A stretch of DNA of 64,000 nt from Saccharopolyspora phatthalungensis (GCF_014203395.1 NZ_JACHIW010000001.1:4075501-4139500), one strand, 5' to 3'. Counted from the first letter of the stretch, positions 41,822 to 52,066 are shown. Numbers and translations: made by a program. Notes: generated by a model not told the origin, from the letters alone.

Positions 41822-42486
41822 TACTCGGTCTCCTCGGGTGAGCGGCGAGCGGCCGCCGTGACGTCGGTGACGGTGCCCGACAACGCCGCGACGTAGACCG
41901 TGTCGTCGGCCTGGATGACGGTTTTGGCGTCCGGCAGCACACCGTTGCCGAACCGCATGATGAACGCGACTCGCGCGCCGGTGGCGGACTCCAGCTCAGC
42001 GATGCGGCGGCCGACCCAGCCGTCGTTGAGCGGCAGCTGAAGCACCGCGACGGTGCCGGAAGGCTCGCGCCAGGCGGTGGCGACGCCTTCGGGCAGCAGC
42101 ATGCGAAGGAACCGGTCGGTCGTCCACGGCACAGTGGCCACCGTGGGGATGCCCAGTCGCTGGTAGACCTCGGCGCGCTTGGGGTCGTAGATCCGCGCCA
42201 CGACGTGCTCGACGCCGAAGGTCTCGCGGGCCACCCGGGCCGAGACGATGTTGGAGTTGTCCCCGTTGGACACTGCGGCGAACGCGGCCGCATGCTCGAT
42301 TCCCGCTTCGACCAGGATGTCCCGGTCGAAACCGTTGCCGGTGATCTGTTGGCCGCGGAAGTCCTTGCCCAGGCGGTGAAATGCCTGGGGGTTCTTGTCC
42401 ACCACGGCCACAGTGTGATCGAGCCGTTTCAGGGCCGCGGCCAGGGAGGCCCCGACCCGGCCGCAGCCCATGATCACCACGTGCAC
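41821..42486 (-). CDS. ceoB: TrkA-family potassium uptake regulator CeoB
   Basis: 221 aa, paralogue of ceoC. RCK-N: VVIMGCGRVGASLAAALKRL at residues 3-22, nucleotide ligand near DKNPQAFHRL, NGDNSNIVSARVARE; RCK-C at about 140-215. GTG 42486 with GAGGAG 8 nt upstream is chosen; the open frame goes back to 42609. First gene of the ceoB-ceoC unit and divergent from the APC transporter gene at 42723. The two proteins probably form a heteromeric ring. Confidence 0.93.
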   Translation of the reverse strand: MHVVIMGCGRVGASLAAALKRLDHTVAVVDKNPQAFHRLGKDFRGQQITGNGFDRDILVEAGIEHAAAFAAVSNGDNSNIVSARVARETFGVEHVVARIYDPKRAEVYQRLGIPTVATVPWTTDRFLRMLLPEGVATAWREPSGTVAVLQLPLNDGWVGRRIAELESATGARVAFIMRFGNGVLPDAKTVIQADDTVYVAALSGTVTDVTAAARRSPEETE

Positions 42487-42722
42487 GACCTTGTCTCCTC
42501 GCTGCGGGGTGTGGGTTCGTCCGGGACGACCTCGCGATCGTCTGCCGACCGTACCTTCGCGGGCGCGGACCCGGATCGGGTCGCACCCATCAGTTTCGGG
42601 CTGGTGCACCGTACCGGGTGACCGGGCCTTAAAGGCAGGGGTGGCGGCCCGGATGTGACCTGAGAGGAATTCGGGCGGCCACGGTCACCAGTTGCCCCGC
42701 CTTAGCGCTTACGCTCTGTGCC

Positions 42723-44750
42723 GTGTCCAAGCTCGCAACCGCGGCGAAACGGTTGATCGTCGGTCGCCCGTTCCGCAGCGATCGCCTCGCGCACACCTTG
42801 CTGCCCAAGCGCATCGCCCTGCCGGTGTTCTCCTCCGACGCCATGTCCAGTGTGGCCTACGCGCCCGAAGAGATCCTGCTGGTGCTCTCGGCGGCCGGTG
42901 TGTCGGCCTTCTCGATCAGCCCGTGGATCGGGCTCGTGGTTGCTCTCGTGATGATCACGGTGGTCGCTTCCTACCGGCAGAACGTCCGTGCGTACACCTC
43001 CGGCGGCGGTGACTACGAGGTCGCCAGCGTCAACCACGGTCCCCGGTGGGGGCTGGTCGTGGCCAGCGCCTTGCTGGTCGACTACATCCTCACGGTCGCG
43101 GTGTCGATTTCCTCGGCCGCGGCGAACATCGGCTCGGTCATCCCGTTCGTCGCCCAGCACAAGGTGTTGTTCGCCGTCGGGGCGATCGTGCTGCTGACCG
43201 CGATGAACCTGCGCGGCGTCCGGGAATCCGGTTCCCTGTTCGCGATCCCGACCTACGCGTTCGTGATCGGGATTCTGGTCATGATCGCTTGGGGCTTCTT
43301 CCGCACGTTCGTGCTCGGCCAGGAGATCCCGGCCGAGAGCGCCCACTTCGAGATCGTGCCGGACGAGACCCAGATGGCCGGGGTCGCGTTCGTGTTCTTG
43401 GTATTGCGGGCGTTCTCCTCCGGTAGCGCGGCACTGACCGGCGTCGAGGCGATCAGCAACGGGGTGCCGGCGTTCCGCAAGCCGAAGTCCCGCAACGCGG
43501 CGACCACCCTGGCGCTGATGGGCGGGTTCGCGGTCGTCATGTTCCTGGGGCTGCTCATGCTGGCCAGGATCACCGGCGCGGTGATCGCGGAGGACCCGGC
43601 GCACCAGCTGGTCGGCGCGCCGCCCGACTACCAGCAGAAGACGCTGGTCGCCCAGCTGGCCCGGGCGGTGTTCACGGGCTTCCCGCCCGGTGTCTGGTAC
43701 CTGGTGTTCTTCACCGGTCTGATCCTGGTGCTCGCAGCCAACACCGCGTTCAACGGCTTCCCGGTGCTGGGTTCGATCCTGGCGCAGGACCGGTTCCTGC
43801 CGCGCCAGCTGCACACCCGCGGCGACCGGCTGGCGTTCTCCAACGGCATCCTGTTCCTGGCCGCCGGGGCGATCATCCTGGTGTTCGCCTTCGAGGCCGA
43901 GGTCACCCGGCTGATCCAGCTCTACATCGTCGGCGTGTTCGTGTCGTTCGTACTCAGCCAGAGCGGCATGATCCGGCACTGGAACCGGCTGCTGAGCAAG
44001 GAGACCGATCCGCAGGCCCGGGGACGGATGCGGCGCGCGCAGGCGATCAACTCCTTCGGCCTGTTCATGACGGCCAGCGTGCTGGTGATCGTGCTGATCA
44101 CCAAGTTCACCCACGGCGCCTGGATCGCGATCGCCGCGATGGCCGCGATCTACGTGCTGATGACCGCCATCCACCGGCACTACGACCGGGTGTCCGAAGA
44201 ACTGATGCAAGCGGAGACGGACGCGGTGCTGCCGTCGCGCAACCACGCGCTCGTCCTCGTCTCCAAGCTGCACCTGCCGACCATGCGGGCGATCGCCTAC
44301 GCCCGCGCCACCCGCCCGGACGTCCTCGAAGGCGTCACGGTCAACGTCGACGACGAGGACACCCGCGAACTGACCAAGCGCTGGGAGGCGGAGAATCTGC
44401 CGGTGCCGTTGAAGGTGCTGGAATCGCCGTACCGGGAGATCACCCGGCCGGTGCTGGAATACGTCAAGCGGATCCGGCGGGACAGCCCCCGTGACGTGGT
44501 GACCGTGTTCATCCCCGAATACGTCGTCGGCCACTGGTGGGAGCAGCTGCTGCACAACCAGAGCGCGCTGCGGCTGAAGAGCCGCCTGCTGTTCCAGCCG
44601 GGCGTGATGGTCACCAGTGTCCCGTGGCAGCTGGAGTCCTCCACGCGGGTCCGCCAAAAGCAGCTCACCGCGATGCCGGGCGCGACCCGGCGCGGGCTGG
44701 GCACGAACGGGAAGGTGAGCAGTGATCGAAAGGCCGGACTGGACCGGTAG
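42723..44750 (+). CDS. APC-superfamily amino acid/potassium-type permease
   Basis: 675 aa. The N-terminal 450 residues form about 12 transmembrane helices: FSSDAMSSVAYAPEEILLVLS is the conserved first helix, and SSGSAALTGVEAISNGVPAF is the helix-6 signature. The C-terminal 190 residues are cytosolic and soluble, with a USP-like fold. GTG 42723 lies almost at the end of a TTACGCT box, so the message may be leaderless. Annotated in mycobacteria only as an integral membrane protein (Rv2690c). Next to ceoBC, K+ or amino acid transport is plausible; substrate unproven. Confidence 0.9.
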   Translation: MSKLATAAKRLIVGRPFRSDRLAHTLLPKRIALPVFSSDAMSSVAYAPEEILLVLSAAGVSAFSISPWIGLVVALVMITVVASYRQNVRAYTSGGGDYEVASVNHGPRWGLVVASALLVDYILTVAVSISSAAANIGSVIPFVAQHKVLFAVGAIVLLTAMNLRGVRESGSLFAIPTYAFVIGILVMIAWGFFRTFVLGQEIPAESAHFEIVPDETQMAGVAFVFLVLRAFSSGSAALTGVEAISNGVPAFRKPKSRNAATTLALMGGFAVVMFLGLLMLARITGAVIAEDPAHQLVGAPPDYQQKTLVAQLARAVFTGFPPGVWYLVFFTGLILVLAANTAFNGFPVLGSILAQDRFLPRQLHTRGDRLAFSNGILFLAAGAIILVFAFEAEVTRLIQLYIVGVFVSFVLSQSGMIRHWNRLLSKETDPQARGRMRRAQAINSFGLFMTASVLVIVLITKFTHGAWIAIAAMAAIYVLMTAIHRHYDRVSEELMQAETDAVLPSRNHALVLVSKLHLPTMRAIAYARATRPDVLEGVTVNVDDEDTRELTKRWEAENLPVPLKVLESPYREITRPVLEYVKRIRRDSPRDVVTVFIPEYVVGHWWEQLLHNQSALRLKSRLLFQPGVMVTSVPWQLESSTRVRQKQLTAMPGATRRGLGTNGKVSSDRKAGLDR

Positions 44751-45957
44751 GCGGCTTGAGGTCGAGATCGGCCCCGTCGCGCACGGGGGCCATTGCGTCG
44801 CCCGCTACGAGGGCCGGGTCGTGTTCGTCCGGCACGCGCTGCCCGGTGAGGTCGTCGTCGCGGAGGTCACCGAGGACGCCGGGGGCGGCTTCTGCCGGGC
44901 CGATGCCGTCGAGGTGCTGACCGCGGCGGCGGGCCGGGTGAGCCCGCCGTGCCCGCTGGCGGAGCTAGCGCTCGGCCGAGACCGGTGCGGGGGCTGCGAC
45001 TGGCAGCACGCCTCCGGCGAGACGCAGCGGGAGCTGAAGGCCGCGGTGATCGCCGAGCAGCTCCAGCGGATCGCCGGGATCGAGTGGCCGGTGCGGGTTC
45101 GGGAATTGCCCGGTGGCCTGTTGCGCTGGCGCAGCCGGGCGCGGCTGGCAGTGGACCGCAAGGGGCGGGCGGGATTCCGCGCGCACCGCAGTCACCGGGT
45201 GATCCCGGTCGATGACTGCCCGATCACCGTCGAAGGCGCGCTGGACGAGGTCACGAACCGCCGATGGCGTCCGGGCGCTGAGCTGACGGTTGCCATCGAC
45301 TCCGTCCGTGAAGTGCATGTGACGGCCGTGGACCACAAGCCGCAGCGGCGGCGCGGGCGCGCTGTGGCCAGGCAGGTGCACGGCAGCGGGGTGGCGCACG
45401 AAACCGCTGCCGGACGGCCGTTCGAGGTGGCGGTGCAGGGCTTCTGGCAGGTGCACAAGGCGGCACCGGACACATTCACCGAGGTCGTTGCCCGACTGGC
45501 GGCCACGCCGCCGGGCGGCGTGGCCTGGGATCTCTACGGCGGCGTGGGCCTGTTCGCCGCGGTGCTCGCCGAGCAGGTCGGCCCGGCGGGTTCGGTGGTG
45601 CTGGTCGAGTCGTCGAAGCGCGCGGTAGAGGACGCGGTGGCGAACCTGCGTGACCTGCCGCAGGTGTCATATCGGGCGGGCACGGTGGAAGACGTGGCGA
45701 CCGATGAGGGATTGCCCGCGCCGGATGTCGTGGTCTTGGACCCGCCCCGCAAAGGCGCCGGTAGGGCCGTCGTGGACGCGGTGACGGCGCGCCGCCCGGC
45801 GCGGATCGTGCACGTCGCGTGCGATCCGGCGGCTCTGGCGCGAGACGTCGGCCTGTTCGCCGAGCGCGGCTACCGGATGACCGAGCTGGAAGCCTTCGAC
45901 GCGTTCCCGATGACTCACCACATCGAGTGCATCGCCCTGCTCGAACGGGCCGGTTGA
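44722..45957 (+). CDS. TRAM-domain class I SAM-dependent RNA methyltransferase (TrmA/RlmD-like)
   Basis: Methylates uridine at C5 in rRNA or tRNA. 411 aa from GTG 44722, overlapping the permease gene by 29 nt, with GGGAAGG upstream. N-terminal TRAM domain at about residues 8-60 (EVEIGPVAHGGHCVARYEGRVVF, ALPGE). An iron-sulfur-type Cys set follows: PPCPLA then RCGGCDWQH. Motif I is WDLYGGVGLFAA, motif IV VLDPPRKGAGR, and the catalytic Cys367 is in HVACDPAALARD. Actinobacterial homologues (Rv2689c) are not assigned to a specific nucleotide. Confidence 0.94.
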   Translation: MIERPDWTGRRLEVEIGPVAHGGHCVARYEGRVVFVRHALPGEVVVAEVTEDAGGGFCRADAVEVLTAAAGRVSPPCPLAELALGRDRCGGCDWQHASGETQRELKAAVIAEQLQRIAGIEWPVRVRELPGGLLRWRSRARLAVDRKGRAGFRAHRSHRVIPVDDCPITVEGALDEVTNRRWRPGAELTVAIDSVREVHVTAVDHKPQRRRGRAVARQVHGSGVAHETAAGRPFEVAVQGFWQVHKAAPDTFTEVVARLAATPPGGVAWDLYGGVGLFAAVLAEQVGPAGSVVLVESSKRAVEDAVANLRDLPQVSYRAGTVEDVATDEGLPAPDVVVLDPPRKGAGRAVVDAVTARRPARIVHVACDPAALARDVGLFAERGYRMTELEAFDAFPMTHHIECIALLERAG

Positions 45958-46096
45958 GGGGTGACTCGATGAGGTGTCCGGTCGATCGTGCTCGGCTCCT
46001 GGAACCGCAGTCCAGTCGAATGTGGATTCATTTGAGACCGCGGTGCCGGAGCGGGACAGCCGGACGCCCGGCCCCGGTCACGGAAAGCACCTGGAG

Positions 46097-47224
46097 ATGA
46101 CCGAACGCGACCACCAGCCGGAGGTCCCGCCCGCCGCGTCGGGGATCGCGGTGCGGCCGGTGCCAGGTCCGGGAACCTCCGCGCCGGACGCCGCGCCAGG
46201 GCGCCGTGCGACGGCGTTTTCCCTGGCGGCGTTGGGAATTGCGGTGCTCCCCAGTGGACTGCTGGCGCTGGGTTCGTCCACTGTGCCCGGTTATGCGATC
46301 GGGTGGGCGGCGGGGTGGATCGTGGTCGCCGCGGTCTTGTGGTTGCTGGACGCGCGGACGCCGCGGCGCTGGGCGGGCTGGGCGTTGCTGGCCGCGGTGC
46401 CGCAGGCGGTTGTCGCCGTTATGTTCGCCGAGCCGATCGGATTGGTTTCGCTGTTCGCCGTCGTGGCCTCGCCCGTCCTGGCGATGCTGGCGTACCGGCA
46501 GTTTGCGCGACCGGCGAGGGACCTAGCCGAGCTGGACGTGGAGATCCCGGTGCCGTTCGACGCCGTGGACAGCGGGCGCCTGCTGATCGGCCGCGACCGG
46601 ATCGTGCTCGCCCATCGAGGCAGCGGCGGATACCTCCGGCACGCGCTGCCGCTGGCCGAACTGGCGTTGGCGCAGCCCGGGGAGCTCAGCGCCGACGGTG
46701 GCTGGTGGCCGCTGCCCGGTGGCACCGGAATCCGTCTGCGGCGCGGCCCGGTGCTCCGGCTGGTCGCCGGTGTGCAGCAGTGGTTGGTTCCCGTCGCCGA
46801 TCCGCCGCTGGTCGCCGCGATCGTCCAACGGCGGGCCACCGCCGCATGGCCACTGCGGACCGGACCGCAGGACCTCGCAGCCTGGCAGCGGCTGCGCGAC
46901 TGGGCCGTGGCCCGCACCACGACGGTCCGACAGGGCCGGTCGGCGCAGGGCTATCGCGGGTTGCGGCTCCTGCTCGGCATCGTGCTCATGGTGTTCGGCT
47001 CGATGCTGCTGACCACCGCCATCGGCCGCGAGTTGGGCGACCCGGTGCCGTGGATCGCGACGGTGGTCACCCTCGGGCTGGCCGTGTTCCTCGTCGTCGG
47101 CTGGTTGCGGGTCCGGCGCCGACTGGACTTCGCCGAGCTGCACCGGCTCCCGCCGGGCAGCCCGGCGTGGGGCGACCTCAGCCCGGACCACGCGCCCCTG
47201 CCGCACTGGCAACCCTGGCGCTGA
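46097..47224 (+). CDS. Multi-pass membrane protein of unknown function
   Basis: 375 aa. After a 35-residue disordered N-terminus come four hydrophobic helices at about residues 38-125, then a soluble segment of about 150 residues, then two more helices near 295-345. The soluble middle looks like a bacterial PH-like domain (RLLIGRDRIVLAHRGSGGY). ATG 46097 chosen: the longer frame to 45974 runs into the preceding gene's 3' region. No family recognised. Same strand as the TRAM methyltransferase, 139 nt downstream. Confidence 0.75.
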   Translation: MTERDHQPEVPPAASGIAVRPVPGPGTSAPDAAPGRRATAFSLAALGIAVLPSGLLALGSSTVPGYAIGWAAGWIVVAAVLWLLDARTPRRWAGWALLAAVPQAVVAVMFAEPIGLVSLFAVVASPVLAMLAYRQFARPARDLAELDVEIPVPFDAVDSGRLLIGRDRIVLAHRGSGGYLRHALPLAELALAQPGELSADGGWWPLPGGTGIRLRRGPVLRLVAGVQQWLVPVADPPLVAAIVQRRATAAWPLRTGPQDLAAWQRLRDWAVARTTTVRQGRSAQGYRGLRLLLGIVLMVFGSMLLTTAIGRELGDPVPWIATVVTLGLAVFLVVGWLRVRRRLDFAELHRLPPGSPAWGDLSPDHAPLPHWQPWR

Positions 47225-47574
47225 CCCGATCGGCCGGGCTGCTGCGCCGGTTCACCGACAAAGATCAAACCAATTCACGAAATGCGCCGTGCGGTCCTTG
47301 GACTGCGCCCCGTGTCGCCGTCGACCTGAACTGCCGTGATCGGGCGCCGTGGCCGAATGGGCAGCAGGTCCTCCGGCCACCGCGTTTGCGGTAAGAGGCC
47401 GGGCAGATGTGCCTGCTCGCACGCGCATTCCATGGTCCTTCCGGCCCTCCTTGAATGGTCTGATGTAGGGCGCTCCGTAGACTGGGGCGAGCTATGCATC
47501 GCGGCGGAGCCAGGTAGCCAGCCGGGCCTCGGCATGCGAATGAACCCGACCGGCACGACAAGTGAGGTGGAACG
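47225..47574. other. Gene-free region upstream of dxs
   Basis: 350 nt with no credible gene. It probably holds the dxs promoter: TAGACT at 47478-47483 could be a -10, with TTGAAT about 21 nt before it, wider than ideal. A short tRNA D-arm-like string at about 47348 was checked and discarded. Confidence 0.5.
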
Positions 47575-49518
47575 GTGACGCTGCTGGGGTCCGTGCACAG
47601 TCCGGCTGACGTTAAGCGCCTAACGCACGCTGAGTTGGTGCAACTGGCCGGGGAAATCAGGCGGTTCCTGATCGACAAGGTGTCTCGCACCGGTGGGCAC
47701 CTGGGACCGAACCTGGGCGCGGTGGAGCTGACCTTGGCCGTCCACCGAATCTTCGACTCGCCACGGGATGCAGTGGTGTTCGACACCGGCCACCAAGCGT
47801 ACGTACACAAGATCATCACAGGTCGGCAGGACGGCTTCGACCGGCTGCGCAAGCGCGACGGCCTTTCCGGCTACCCCTCGCGCACCGAGAGCGCCCACGA
47901 CGTGGTGGAGAACAGTCACGCCTCGACCGCCCTGTCCTACGCCGACGGACTGGCCCGCTCCTTTCAGCTCAGTGGCAAACCGCAGCACGCGGTGGCGGTC
48001 GTCGGCGACGGCGCGCTCACCGGCGGCATGTGCTGGGAGGCGCTGAACAACATCGCCGCCGACCAGGAGCGCCCGGTGGTGATCGTGGTCAACGACAACG
48101 GCCGCTCCTACGCACCCACCATCGGTGGCCTCGCCGAGCACCTCGCCGCACTGCGGTTGAACCCCAGCTACGAGAAAGCGTTGGAGAGCGGCCGCCGCAC
48201 GCTGCGCAACCTCCCGGTGGTCGGGCGCTCGCTCTACACCGGCCTGCATGCGGCCAAGAGCGGCATCAAGGACGCGATCAGCCCGCAGGTGATGTTCTCC
48301 GACCTCGGTATCAAATACCTGGGCCCGGTCGATGGTCACGATCTGCGCGCGATGGAACACGCGCTGTCGATGGCCAAGTCCTTCGGCGGCCCGGTGATCG
48401 TGCACGCGGTGACCCGCAAGGGCAACGGCTTCGCGCCGGCCGAGAACGACCAGGCCGAGCAGATGCACCAGGTCAAGGTGATCGACCCGGAGACCGGTCT
48501 GCCCACCAAGCCGGCCCCGAAGAGCTGGACCGACGTCTATGCCGAGGAACTGGTGAGCATCGGCGCCGAACGCCCGGACGTGGTGGCCATCACCGCGGCG
48601 ATGCTCGGTCCGACCGGGCTGAAGAAGTTCGCCGAGGAATACCCGGACCGCTGCATCGACGTGGGCATCGCCGAGCAGCACGGCATGACCTCGGCGGCGG
48701 GGCTGGCGATGGGCGGCATGCACCCGGTGTTCGCGGTGTACTCAACGTTCCTGAACCGGGCGTTCGACCAGCTGCTGATGGACGTGGCGCTGCACAAGCA
48801 GCCGGTCACGGTGACCTTGGACCGCTCCGGGATCACCGGCGACGACGGCGCCAGCCACAACGGCATGTGGGACCTGTCGATCCTCGGCATGATCCCGGGG
48901 ATCCAGGTCGCCGCGCCGCGCGACGCGGTCACGCTGCGCGAAGAGTTGCGCGAGGCGGTCGCCGTCGATGACGGGCCGACCGTGGTGCGGTTCTCGAAGG
49001 GCTCGGTCATCGACGAGGTCCCGGCCATCGAGCGGGTCGGCGGGGTCGACGTGCTGCGCCGCCCGGTCACCGGCGAGGGCAACGACGTGCTGCTGGCCGC
49101 GGTCGGCGCGTTCGCGCAGCTGGCGGTGGCCGCCGCGCAGCGGCTCGCGACACAGGGCATCGGGGTTACCGTGGTGGATCCGCGCTGGGTGGTGCCGGTG
49201 CCGGAGCAGATCGTCGAGATGGCCGCGCAGCACCGCCTGGTGGTGACTCTCGAAGACTGCGGGCGGCACGGCGGCTTCGGCTGGGCCCTGGCGGCGGCGC
49301 TGCGCGACGCGGAGCTGGACGTACCGTTGCGCGACCTGGGGGTGCCGAACCGGTTCCTGACGCATGCGGCGCGCGAAGAGGTGCTTTCCGAGCTCGGGCT
49401 CACCGAGCAGGACATCGCCCGCCGGATCACCGAGTGGGTCGCCAACCGCGGGAGCGCGCGGGTGGCGCCGCTGCGGGTCGCGGCTGACAACGATCGGCCG
49501 GAAGCGGCGAACGGCTGA
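47575..49518 (+). CDS. dxs: 1-deoxy-D-xylulose-5-phosphate synthase
   Basis: First step of the MEP isoprenoid pathway: pyruvate plus glyceraldehyde-3-phosphate to DXP, TPP-dependent. 647 aa, slightly long because of a polar C-terminal tail. TPP domain: [12 protein letters not shown] near residue 43, [16 protein letters not shown] near 144-159, [13 protein letters not shown]. Transketolase pyrimidine domain: [15 protein letters not shown] near 365. [15 protein letters not shown] near 420 and the C-terminal domain near 520-600 follow. GTG 47575 with GAGGTGG upstream. Single gene; dxr and ispG are not in the window. Confidence 0.96.
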   Translation: MTLLGSVHSPADVKRLTHAELVQLAGEIRRFLIDKVSRTGGHLGPNLGAVELTLAVHRIFDSPRDAVVFDTGHQAYVHKIITGRQDGFDRLRKRDGLSGYPSRTESAHDVVENSHASTALSYADGLARSFQLSGKPQHAVAVVGDGALTGGMCWEALNNIAADQERPVVIVVNDNGRSYAPTIGGLAEHLAALRLNPSYEKALESGRRTLRNLPVVGRSLYTGLHAAKSGIKDAISPQVMFSDLGIKYLGPVDGHDLRAMEHALSMAKSFGGPVIVHAVTRKGNGFAPAENDQAEQMHQVKVIDPETGLPTKPAPKSWTDVYAEELVSIGAERPDVVAITAAMLGPTGLKKFAEEYPDRCIDVGIAEQHGMTSAAGLAMGGMHPVFAVYSTFLNRAFDQLLMDVALHKQPVTVTLDRSGITGDDGASHNGMWDLSILGMIPGIQVAAPRDAVTLREELREAVAVDDGPTVVRFSKGSVIDEVPAIERVGGVDVLRRPVTGEGNDVLLAAVGAFAQLAVAAAQRLATQGIGVTVVDPRWVVPVPEQIVEMAAQHRLVVTLEDCGRHGGFGWALAAALRDAELDVPLRDLGVPNRFLTHAAREEVLSELGLTEQDIARRITEWVANRGSARVAPLRVAADNDRPEAANG

Positions 49519-49624
49519 CCGTCGTGGTTTTCGACGCTGCTCGCCCGACGACTCGGCAGCTAGCCACGGCCGCGCAGGAGACTCGCGACGCTTGCGGCGT
49601 CCGCTGCTGTGGCAGGGTGAGCAT

Positions 49625-50311
49625 GTGCGAATCCTGGTCGTCGAGGATGAGAAGCCGCTGGCCGACGCGATAGCTCGCGGGCTGCGCCGGGAGGGCATGG
49701 CCGTGGACGTCGCCTACGACGGCGAAAGCGGCCAGGAGAAGGCGTCGATCACCCGGTACGACGTGCTGGTGCTCGATCGGGATCTGCCGGGCCTGTCCGG
49801 TGATGAGCTGTGCCGCCAGCTGGTGTCCAGGGGCGAGCTGACTCGGGTGCTGATGCTCACCGCCAGCGGCACGGTTGAAGACCGCGTCGCCGGGCTGTCC
49901 CTGGGCGCCGATGACTACCTGGCCAAGCCGTTCGCGTTTCCCGAGCTGATCGCGCGCGTCCGGGCGCTGGGGCGGCGAGCCACCCCGGCACAACCACCGC
50001 TGCTCACCGCGTTGGAGCTGGAGCTGGATTCCGCGCGGCGCACCGTGCACCGGCGGGACGGCGAGGTCGAGCTGACCCGCAAGGAGTTCGGCGTGCTGGA
50101 GGTGCTGCTGTCGGCGGGCGGTGCCGTGGTCAGCTCCGAAGAACTACTGGAACGGGTGTGGGACGAGAACGCCGACCCGTTCACCACGACCGTTCGGGTC
50201 ACGATGATGACGCTGCGCAAGAAGCTGGGGGACCCGAGCATCATCGAAACCGTGGTCGGCTCCGGCTACCGGGTGCCGTCCGCCGGCCGAGCCGAGCATG
50301 CCCGGGACTGA
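49625..50311 (+). CDS. OmpR-family response regulator
   Basis: 228 aa. Receiver domain at about residues 1-115: RILVVEDEKPLA, phospho-acceptor Asp in VLVLDRDLPG (about 51), Thr and Lys in MLTASG and AKPFAF. C-terminal winged helix at about 130-225 (LTRKEFGVLEVLL, VRVTMMTLRKKLGDPSIIETV, GSGYRVP). GTG 49625 is the family-consistent start. The stop lies inside the following histidine kinase gene (14-nt overlap), so they form one two-component system. Stimulus unknown; VanR/CseB-like subgroup. Confidence 0.94.
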   Translation: MRILVVEDEKPLADAIARGLRREGMAVDVAYDGESGQEKASITRYDVLVLDRDLPGLSGDELCRQLVSRGELTRVLMLTASGTVEDRVAGLSLGADDYLAKPFAFPELIARVRALGRRATPAQPPLLTALELELDSARRTVHRRDGEVELTRKEFGVLEVLLSAGGAVVSSEELLERVWDENADPFTTTVRVTMMTLRKKLGDPSIIETVVGSGYRVPSAGRAEHARD

Positions 50312-51461
50312 GCCGATGCGCGCGGCCGCCCGATCGATCACCCGTCGCGGACCGGGCCTGCGAACGCGGCTGACCCTGCTGGCGACCGCGCTGGTCGCCG
50401 CGGTCAGCGGGCTGCTGCTGTGGTTGGGGTGGATGCTGGTCGGCAACGTGGTGGCCGCGGTTCCCCGGCTGCCGGCCGGGACACCGGTCCGGGTGGGTGG
50501 CGTGGATGTTCCGGCGGAACTGCTCGGTGAGGCGCTGCGAAACTCCGCACGGCACCAGGTCCTGCTCGTCGGCGGGTTCGCTTTCGTCGCCGTGGTTCTG
50601 GCGGCAGCGTTGCTGGCGTGGACGGTGACCGGACGGGTACTGCGACCGCTGCACGACGTGACCGAAGCCGCGCGACGCCTGTCCGCGGAGTCGCTGGACG
50701 AGCGGATCGCGTTGAGCGGCCCGCGCGATGAAGTCGCCCGGCTGGCCGACACCTTCGACGCGATGCTCGACCGGCTGCAAGCGGCGTTCGACTCCCAGCG
50801 CCGGTTCGTCGCCAACGCGAGCCATGAGCTGCGCACGCCGTTGTCGGTGATCCGCACCGAGCTCGATGTCACGCTGTCGGACCCGAACGCCGACGAGGCG
50901 GAACTGCGGCGAATGGCCGATGTGGTCCGCGAAGCGACGGCTCGCGCTGAGCGCTTGGTGGAGGCACTGCTGTTGCTGGCTCGCACCGAAGGTGTCGAGC
51001 TGGCCGTGCGGGAGCCGGTGGACCTCACGGAGCTCGTGGGCCGCGCGCTGCGGGCGGTCGAGCCGGAGGCGCGGCAGCGCGGTCTGCGCATCAAGTGCTG
51101 CGAGGAACCGGCGTTCGCCGTTGGTGATCCGGCGCTGCTGGAGCGCGTCGCGGGCAACCTGCTAGAGAACGCGGTGCGGCACAACGTGGCCGGCGGCTGG
51201 GTGGAGATCACCACCGGCAGCGATCCACAGTGGACAACTCTGCGGGTGGCGTCGTCCGGTCCGAGAATCCCGGGGGACCAGGTGGAAACTCTCTTCGAGC
51301 CGTTCCGCCGGGCAGGAATCCAACGCACCGCCCGCAACGGCGCGGGCCTGGGCCTGTCGATCGTCCAAGCGGCAACTCAGGCCCACAACGGCCGGGTCTG
51401 GGCCGAAGCTCTCCCCACCGGCGGCCTCGCCGTAACAGTCCAACTCCAGGTCGCCCCGTAA
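50298..51461 (+). CDS. Sensor histidine kinase partner of the adjacent response regulator
   Basis: 387 aa. TM1 at about 28-50 and TM2 at about 92-115 enclose a short outer loop of about 40 residues. HAMP about 115-165. H-box ASHELRTPLSV with His176. N-box NLLENAVRH, then the ATP-binding lid and G2-like NGAGLGLSIV. The F/G1 region is degenerate (SSGPRIPGDQ in place of DxGxG), which may weaken ATP binding. ATG 50298 overlaps the regulator gene; ATG 50316 is an alternative. Both genes follow dxs by about 100 nt, without a clear terminator. Confidence 0.9.
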   Translation: MPGTEPMRAAARSITRRGPGLRTRLTLLATALVAAVSGLLLWLGWMLVGNVVAAVPRLPAGTPVRVGGVDVPAELLGEALRNSARHQVLLVGGFAFVAVVLAAALLAWTVTGRVLRPLHDVTEAARRLSAESLDERIALSGPRDEVARLADTFDAMLDRLQAAFDSQRRFVANASHELRTPLSVIRTELDVTLSDPNADEAELRRMADVVREATARAERLVEALLLLARTEGVELAVREPVDLTELVGRALRAVEPEARQRGLRIKCCEEPAFAVGDPALLERVAGNLLENAVRHNVAGGWVEITTGSDPQWTTLRVASSGPRIPGDQVETLFEPFRRAGIQRTARNGAGLGLSIVQAATQAHNGRVWAEALPTGGLAVTVQLQVAP

Positions 51462-51484
51462 GGCCGCGAGCCGGATTGCGGTGC

Positions 51485-52066
51485 TCAGAGGCGCAGCGAG
51501 GCCACATCAATGTCGAATGGAACCGGGCTCGCGGTGATTCGCACCGGCCCCTGACCGGCCTTCGCGGTCGCTTCGCACACGTACCGACCGTTTTCCAAGC
51601 GATAGGCCGCGAGTTCGGTCGGGCCACCGCGGTCTTGCGCAACGCTCCAGAAGAACGGTACCCCGCTGCGTTCGCAAGCCTGGAACTTCTCCTGCTGCTC
51701 GCTGGAGGTGTTGCCGGGGGACCAGATTTCGCCGACGAGCAGGGCGTTTCCGGGCTGGAACGATGCGCCTACGGGCGGTGTGTCGAGCACGACGAAGTCC
51801 GGGATGAGGGCCGAGCGGTATCTCGTGCTGATCTCGATACCGATGCCACCGACCGCGAAGAGATCACTCCGCTGGGCCGAATTGATCGCGCGGTCGAACA
51901 GCGAAATGATCCGCTTTTCCGCCCACTGGTGCTGCCCGCTCGGTGGTGGAGTCACAAGCCAGTACCCCTCGATGAGTTCCAGGCGCGAACCGTCCTCGCG
52001 GGCGGGGAGCGCGTGCCAGTCGGCGATCGTGAACGGCCCCAGCTCGTGGTGCACCAGCGCGGTCAC
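51485..52066 (-). CDS. Uma2-family (DUF820) endonuclease-like protein
   Basis: A 193-aa protein of the PD-(D/E)xK nuclease superfamily, often annotated Uma2. Visible pattern: LELIEGYWLVTPPPSGQHQ near residues 28-46, IPDFVVLD near 87 (catalytic Asp), and LLVGEIWSPGN near 108 (Glu then a serine rather than Lys). Uma2 proteins are abundant in Streptomyces and cyanobacteria, of unknown role. ATG 52066. Convergent with the kinase gene, 23 nt between stops. Slightly less GC-biased codon use than neighbours. Confidence 0.85.
   Translation of the reverse strand: MTALVHHELGPFTIADWHALPAREDGSRLELIEGYWLVTPPPSGQHQWAEKRIISLFDRAINSAQRSDLFAVGGIGIEISTRYRSALIPDFVVLDTPPVGASFQPGNALLVGEIWSPGNTSSEQQEKFQACERSGVPFFWSVAQDRGGPTELAAYRLENGRYVCEATAKAGQGPVRITASPVPFDIDVASLRL

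Noticed and set aside
42702..44657. Minus-strand open frame of about 650 codons opposite the APC permease
   Set aside because: Highly charged low-complexity product (H, D, R, Q), a mirror of transmembrane codons.
47345..47430. tRNA-like D-arm (GTGGCCGAATGG) upstream of dxs
   Set aside because: No matching acceptor stem, anticodon stem or T-arm (GGTTCRANNCC) could be found downstream.
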